Below are positions 5,304 to 8,180 of a stretch of DNA of 8,180 nucleotides, in pieces (the first letter of the stretch is position 1; each line of letters begins with the position of its first letter). The stretch lies in the NCBI GenBank assembly GCA_002389705.1, contig DGQJ01000303.1, positions 11,806 through 19,985 of the forward strand, read 5' to 3'. Source of the DNA: Bacteroidales bacterium UBA4417 (GTDB lineage: Bacteria; Bacteroidota; Bacteroidia; Bacteroidales; UBA4417). The translations under genes and the position numbers were made by a program. The notes under the pieces are model-generated. The model made no database searches and had not been told where the DNA came from. It was given only the letters and a program-made list of their open reading frames with translations.

Positions 5304-6272
5304 TCAAACCTCAAACCTCGATCCTGCGGGGATTCTGACGCCTCGAAGAAATTCTTCGATCCCCATTCTTTTTTTACCTTCCAGCTGTAGTTCTTCAATA
5401 AATATCCGTCCATCAGCTGTAGCTACCGAGAGCTGGTGTTTGTGGTCAGTTTCAATAAAACCGGGTGCCATCCCGGTAGTTTCCACCTGGTAAGTGGTGC
5501 GGAAAATTTTTACCTGCCGCTGGCTTCCTTCGGAATGCAACACTGAAAAAGCCCCGGGAAAAGGCGACAAACCCCTGATGTGGTTGTGTATTTCCCGGCC
5601 CGGATTTGCCCAGTTTATTTTACAATGTTCTTTAAAGATTTTGGGTGCCGGGCGAAGTGTCCTGATTTGCGTGATGGCCTGTTCCTGGCTTTGTGGGTTA
5701 ATATTTCCTGTTTCGATCATTTTAAGCGTTTCCAGCATCAGTTCTCCGCCTGCCACCATCATGCGGTCATGAAGCGACCCGGCATCGTCAGAAGGCAGGA
5801 TAGGCATGTTTCGGGCGAGGATAATATTGCCGGTGTCAATTTCCTTTTCGATAAAGAAAGTGGTAAGGCCCGTTTCAGTTTCGCCGTTTATGATGGCATG
5901 GTTTATGGGCGCGGCACCCCGGTATTGGGGCAACAGCGAAGCATGCAGGTTCAAGGTCCCATACTCAGGTATTTGCCATACCACCTCGGGCAGCATCCTG
6001 AAGGCAACTACCACCATCAGGTTGGCATTCAGTTGTTGTAGTTCCTCAATAAATGCGGGAGCTTTTAAATTTGATGGCTGTAAAACAGGGATACCCTGGG
6101 ACAGGGCATAAACCTTCACCGGCGAAAACTGGATTTTCTGTCCACGGCCGGCAGGTTTATCGGGAGCAGTAATTACCGCCAGCACGTTATATCCTGCCGC
6201 TACTATAGCACGCAGCGGCTCGACCGCAAATTCCGGTGTGCCCATGTAAATAATCCGAAGTGACCTGTTCAT
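5304..6272 (-). CDS. fmt: Methionyl-tRNA formyltransferase
   Basis: This 322-aa enzyme transfers a formyl group from 10-formyl-tetrahydrofolate to Met-tRNAi in the cytoplasm, making the initiator tRNA. The N-terminal Rossmann domain begins IIYMGTPEFAVEPL (7-20) and carries the loop region APDKPAGRGQK (36-46). The folate-binding and catalytic segment is LNLHASLLPQYRGAAPI (107-123), with N108 and H110, and the catalytic Asp is D146 in EIDTG. The C-terminal OB-like domain (about 205-322) binds tRNA. Length and motifs are standard. The start at 6272 gives the usual MNRSLRIIYMGTPEF opening. No strong promoter is visible: on the minus strand a shortened box TATTTTG (6325-6319) is the best candidate, about 46 bp upstream. 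The terminator at 6358-6387 suggests it is not mainly read through from the TPR gene. def, its frequent partner elsewhere, is not adjacent. I see no clear terminator after it. Confidence 0.96.
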   Translation of the reverse strand: MNRSLRIIYMGTPEFAVEPLRAIVAAGYNVLAVITAPDKPAGRGQKIQFSPVKVYALSQGIPVLQPSNLKAPAFIEELQQLNANLMVVVAFRMLPEVVWQIPEYGTLNLHASLLPQYRGAAPINHAIINGETETGLTTFFIEKEIDTGNIILARNMPILPSDDAGSLHDRMMVAGGELMLETLKMIETGNINPQSQEQAITQIRTLRPAPKIFKEHCKINWANPGREIHNHIRGLSPFPGAFSVLHSEGSQRQVKIFRTTYQVETTGMAPGFIETDHKHQLSVATADGRIFIEELQLEGKKRMGIEEFLRGVRIPAGSRFEV

Positions 6273-6357
6273 ACGGTTGAATTTTTTGATACTCAGGCAA
6301 CCTGCATCTGCAATTGTTCAAAATATGGAAAGCCCGCAATCCTGACTGCCTTTAAAC

Positions 6358-6387
6358 AAAAAATACCTGAAGGTTATCCAGGTATTT
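6358..6387 (-). terminator. Intrinsic terminator of the TPR-protein gene
   Basis: On the minus strand AAATACCTG and CAGGTATTT form a perfect 9-bp stem around a nine-base loop (6361-6387). The run of T continues through 6358, giving six consecutive T residues, three of them in the stem. It starts 21 bp past the TPR gene stop and separates that gene from fmt. Confidence 0.75.
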
Positions 6388-6408
6388 CGAGTAGTTTGTG
6401 TTTAACAA

Positions 6409-7098
6409 TTATTTGCCGCTTTTGGCCTTTGCCTGTTCAATATATTTTTCAATATCCCTGGCTTCGGCGCTGCGGGTATGTTCTTTCTGGATTTTTTCGT
6501 ACAGTTCAACGGCTTTGTCGAATTTGGCCTGGTCTTCGTAAACCAGCGCTGCCCTCATCAGGTAAAGCGGGGTTGTTAAATCGTTCACCTGTTGTTCCGA
6601 AGCTTTCAGGTAATATTCGATAGCTTTGTCTTTCTGACCAAGTTCGAGGTAAGCGTCACCCATACTTCCGGTAGCCATCGGACCAACAAATTCATCATCG
6701 CTGTCGAATTTTTTCAGGTAGGTAATGGCATCTTCGTATTTTCCCTGTTTCAGGTAAATAATACCGGCATAATATTTGGCCAGGTTAGCCGATTTGGTCA
6801 TGCTGTAATTGTCAATAATACTGAGAAATCCTTCATCATCTCCAAAACCGTTAAGCGCTCTGCTGAGTGAATCTTCTTCAAAATATTTCTGAGCCATAAA
6901 CATAGCACCCTGGGCAGCTTTTTCGCGGGGAGCAATATAAAGTTTCTGGAAAGCAAATACGCCTAAAACAATAACAATGGCAGAGCCAATGATGATTGTG
7001 AGAATCTTTTGATTTTTTTCAATGAATTTTTCTGATTTCGACAGCGCTTCTTCTACCGCGTGAATTTTCTCTTCAGTATTGTCAATTTTCTTGGCCAT
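6409..7098 (-). CDS. Membrane-anchored tetratricopeptide repeat protein
   Basis: This 229-aa protein has a charged, helical N-terminus (1-30), one predicted transmembrane helix (about 32-50, ILTIIIGSAIVIVLGVFAF), and a long soluble C-terminal region with TPR-like repeats. The repeats fall at about 106-132 (AKYYAGIIYLKQGKYEDAITY), 142-168 (ATGSMGDAYLELGQKDKAIEYY) and 179-208 (LYLMRAALVYEDQAKFDKAVELY). With Lys-rich residues before the helix and no cleavage site, it is probably anchored in the inner membrane with the TPRs in the periplasm. The layout resembles the YfgM-like TPR family (a short tail, one helix, then TPRs), which acts in envelope protein trafficking in Proteobacteria. A similar role here is inference only. 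It has its own promoter (7118-7125) and terminator (6358-6387), so it is likely monocistronic. The partner is unknown. Confidence 0.85.
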   Translation of the reverse strand: MAKKIDNTEEKIHAVEEALSKSEKFIEKNQKILTIIIGSAIVIVLGVFAFQKLYIAPREKAAQGAMFMAQKYFEEDSLSRALNGFGDDEGFLSIIDNYSMTKSANLAKYYAGIIYLKQGKYEDAITYLKKFDSDDEFVGPMATGSMGDAYLELGQKDKAIEYYLKASEQQVNDLTTPLYLMRAALVYEDQAKFDKAVELYEKIQKEHTRSAEARDIEKYIEQAKAKSGK

Positions 7099-7117
7099 AA
7101 TTCTTATTTTTGAGGCG

Positions 7118-7125
7118 CAAAAGTA
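7118..7125 (-). promoter_or_regulatory. TPR-gene promoter -7 box TACTTTTG
   Basis: On the minus strand TACTTTTG fits TAnnTTTG exactly and lies 19 bp upstream of the ATG at 7098. This predicts a very short leader of about 10-15 nt (CGCCTC then A-rich). No correctly spaced TTTG is seen upstream. Confidence 0.6.
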
Positions 7126-7210
7126 GCCTTTTTTTAGTAAATACTAATCATACAACGCTTTTTTTTACTAACATATCATCGTAATTATTAAATTATTGGT
7201 ATTAAAAGTG

Positions 7211-7218
7211 TTCTTTTG
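7211..7218 (+). promoter_or_regulatory. Weak candidate promoter box TTCTTTTG for trmH
   Basis: TTCTTTTG matches TAnnTTTG except for T in place of A at position 2, and it is followed by GCCC, a context like that of the other promoters here. A TTG at 7196-7198 is too close (12-bp spacer) for a proper -33 element. If used, it gives a leader of about 115 nt ahead of trmH. Confidence 0.3.
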
Positions 7219-7253
7219 CCCGGCAGATAACCGCCGGATGAATGATTGCCGGG
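7219..7253 (+). promoter_or_regulatory. Possible alternative hairpins in the trmH leader
   Basis: CCCGGC (7219-7224) can pair with GCCGG (7233-7237; five G-C/C-G pairs, short loop) or with GCCGGG (7248-7253; six pairs). The two pairings exclude each other, and the second overlaps the start of the short ORF at 7242. This is visible complementarity only; the stems are short and no known riboswitch is recognised. Confidence 0.2.
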
Positions 7254-7328
7254 GATTTGCTGAAAAATGGAATTAAAAAAGTGAGCCTTGAGGCAGGCAT
7301 GCTTCCGGAACCTGAACAGAATAATTGA
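7242..7328 (+). CDS. Possible leader ORF upstream of trmH (28 codons)
   Basis: An ATG at 7242 opens 28 codons (start MIAGDLLKNGIKKV, end MLPEPEQNN) ending in TGA at 7326-7328, nine bases before the trmH ATG and in the same frame as it. It could be a leader peptide, a remnant of an N-terminal extension cut off by the TGA, or chance. I recognise no family, and an earlier ATG at 7238 opens a competing 12-codon ORF. Confidence 0.2.
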   Translation: MIAGDLLKNGIKKVSLEAGMLPEPEQNN

Positions 7329-7337
7329 ATAGTATCC

Positions 7338-8045
7338 ATGGAGATAAACAGAGAAGATTTGGAGTATAAAACCCGGCTTTGCGAGTTTTTCAGAAGTATG
7401 AAACTCGAAAAGCGTAATGCGTTGATGGATAGGGTGCTGAATGACAGAACCAGGTATGTAACTGTTGGTCTCGAAAACATTTACCAGCCGCACAATGCCA
7501 GTGCAGTGCTTCGCTCGTGCGATTGTTTCGGGGTTCAGGATGTTCATATTATCGAAAACTCCTATCATTATGAACTCAATCCGCATGTTTCGCTGGGTGC
7601 GGCACAGTGGCTCAATTTATACCGTTACAATACGCAGGATAATAATACTGCCGAATGTATTAACAACCTGAAAAAAGAAGGATACCGAATTGTTGCTACA
7701 ACGCCCGATGCTAAAGCGGTCTCCATTCACGACTTCGATGTTACCAAAGGTAAATTTGCCTTGCTTTTCGGCACCGAAAAATTCGGGCTTACACCCGAAG
7801 CCTGCGCGCTCGCCGATGAGTTTATCCGCATACCGATGTATGGATTTACGGAGAGTTTTAATATTTCTGTTTCAGTTTCGCTTTGTCTTTTCCATTTTAC
7901 CGAACGTATACGTTCCGAAAAAGCACCCTGGCAATTAACACCCGAAGAACAAACCGATATTTACCTGGATTGGTTCAGGAATACTACCACCAACAGCGAG
8001 CGGATCGAACGAAAATTCGAAGCGGAATATTTTGGTTCAAAATAA
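7338..8045 (+). CDS. trmH: RNA 2'-O-ribose methyltransferase, SpoU/TrmH family
   Basis: This 235-aa SAM-dependent methyltransferase of the SPOUT (knotted) class probably makes Gm18 in the D-loop of tRNAs. The three SpoU motifs are present: motif 1 ENIYQPHNASAVLRSCD (46-62) with R59, the likely catalytic arginine; motif 2 LLFGTEKFGLTPEA (142-155); and motif 3 IRIPMYGFTESFNISVSVSL (163-182), with N175 and S177 in the trefoil knot that binds SAM. About 40 residues precede motif 1, more than in E. coli TrmH, and the C-terminal tail is helical and charged. There is no L30-like N-terminal substrate-binding domain of the RlmB type, which favours TrmH over RlmB; the exact nucleotide modified is inferred. 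The start at 7338 is the first in-frame ATG after a TGA at 7326. No Shine-Dalgarno is present. No terminator follows; the gene runs into repeat-rich DNA. Confidence 0.85.
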   Translation: MEINREDLEYKTRLCEFFRSMKLEKRNALMDRVLNDRTRYVTVGLENIYQPHNASAVLRSCDCFGVQDVHIIENSYHYELNPHVSLGAAQWLNLYRYNTQDNNTAECINNLKKEGYRIVATTPDAKAVSIHDFDVTKGKFALLFGTEKFGLTPEACALADEFIRIPMYGFTESFNISVSVSLCLFHFTERIRSEKAPWQLTPEEQTDIYLDWFRNTTTNSERIERKFEAEYFGSK

Positions 8046-8069
8046 ACCGGAACGCAATTCCATCGAAAT

Positions 8070-8104
8070 ATTTACGATTTGCGAATTACGATTTACGATG
8101 TAGG
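8070..8104 (+). repeat. Heptamer tandem array (ATTTACG type) downstream of trmH
   Basis: Five consecutive 7-bp units are visible: ATTTACG, ATTTGCG, AATTACG, ATTTACG and ATGTAGG. ATTTACG is the reverse complement of the CGTAAAT unit found before rlmD (150-183), so the same repeat family occurs at both ends of the window in opposite orientation. It begins 24 bp after the trmH stop. Confidence 0.7.
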
Positions 8105-8121
8105 ATCTGTGTATAGGGCTA

Positions 8122-8180
8122 CTTCTGACTTCCGTCTACGGTCTTCGGTCTTCGGTCTTCGGTCTCCGGTCTTCTGACTT
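8122..8180 (+). repeat. Heptamer tandem array (CTTCGGT type) running off the right edge
   Basis: The last 59 bases are in strict 7-bp register: CTTCTGA, CTTCCGT, CTACGGT, three CTTCGGT, CTCCGGT, CTTCTGA and a partial CTT. The 10-mer CTTCTGACTT recurs 49 bp (seven units) apart, at 8122 and 8171, which suggests a higher-order repeat that continues past the window. No promoter or coding signal is seen in it. Confidence 0.85.

Noticed and set aside
5580..6041. Plus-strand open frame of 153 codons inside fmt
   Set aside because: It is antisense to the conserved catalytic region of fmt, and its translation shows no family features.
7188..7586. Minus-strand open frame of 132 codons across the trmH start
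   Set aside because: It is antisense to trmH motif 1 and its leader; no domain is recognised.
150..8104. The inverted heptamer arrays as ends of a mobile element
   Set aside because: The enclosed genes are ordinary core genes, there is no transposase or integrase, and no target-site duplication is visible.
8122..8180. Repeat array at the right edge as a CRISPR array
   Set aside because: Units are 7 bp, contiguous and without spacers; no cas genes are present.
1..8180. tRNA, rRNA or known riboswitch genes
   Set aside because: I saw no cloverleaf-like segment with a T-loop GTTCRA motif in an intergenic region and no rRNA-like stretch; all gaps between genes are under 300 bases.

Overview
The window carries seven complete, ordinary housekeeping genes with no mobile element, CRISPR array, rRNA or tRNA. 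It looks like a chromosomal segment of a Bacteroidota (Bacteroidetes) bacterium, probably of the order Bacteroidales or close to it. Three observations support this. The promoters match the Bacteroidetes -7 box TAnnTTTG. No start codon has a Shine-Dalgarno sequence, and A/T-rich leaders take its place. The proteins also have Bacteroidota-like forms: a RecQ without HRDC, a membrane-anchored TPR protein and an N-terminally extended TrmH. The species cannot be named from this sequence.

Layout. Positions 1-56 may be the tail of an upstream plus-strand gene. rlmD (184-1611, +) follows its own promoter and a small heptamer repeat array. aroK (1601-2119, -) converges on rlmD and overlaps it by 11 bp. 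A 170-bp divergent region (2120-2289) holds back-to-back promoters for aroK and for recQ-aag (2290-4194 and 4203-4817, +). A hairpin at the end of aag is oriented to terminate hup, the HU gene (4860-5132, -), which has its own strong promoter. Upstream of hup on the minus strand are fmt (5304-6272) and a TPR membrane protein (6409-7098), separated by a good intrinsic terminator. A 239-bp region (7099-7337) separates the TPR gene from a divergent trmH/SpoU methyltransferase (7338-8045, +). The window ends in repeat-rich intergenic DNA.

Functions. Three genes serve RNA modification and translation initiation: rlmD (rRNA m5U), trmH (ribose 2'-O-methylation) and fmt (formylation of Met-tRNAi). 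Three serve the chromosome: recQ and aag as a tight two-gene repair unit, plus the nucleoid protein HU. aroK belongs to aromatic amino-acid synthesis. I do not see a new multi-gene system here.

The least explained structure is non-coding. Two families of 7-bp tandem repeats occur. A CGTAAAT-type array runs directly into the rlmD start codon and appears again, inverted, after trmH. A CTTCGGT-type array runs off the right edge. Other points worth a look are an aroK promoter so close to the ATG that the mRNA is probably leaderless, short ORFs in the recQ and trmH leaders, and a RecQ with a long insert before its zinc cysteines.
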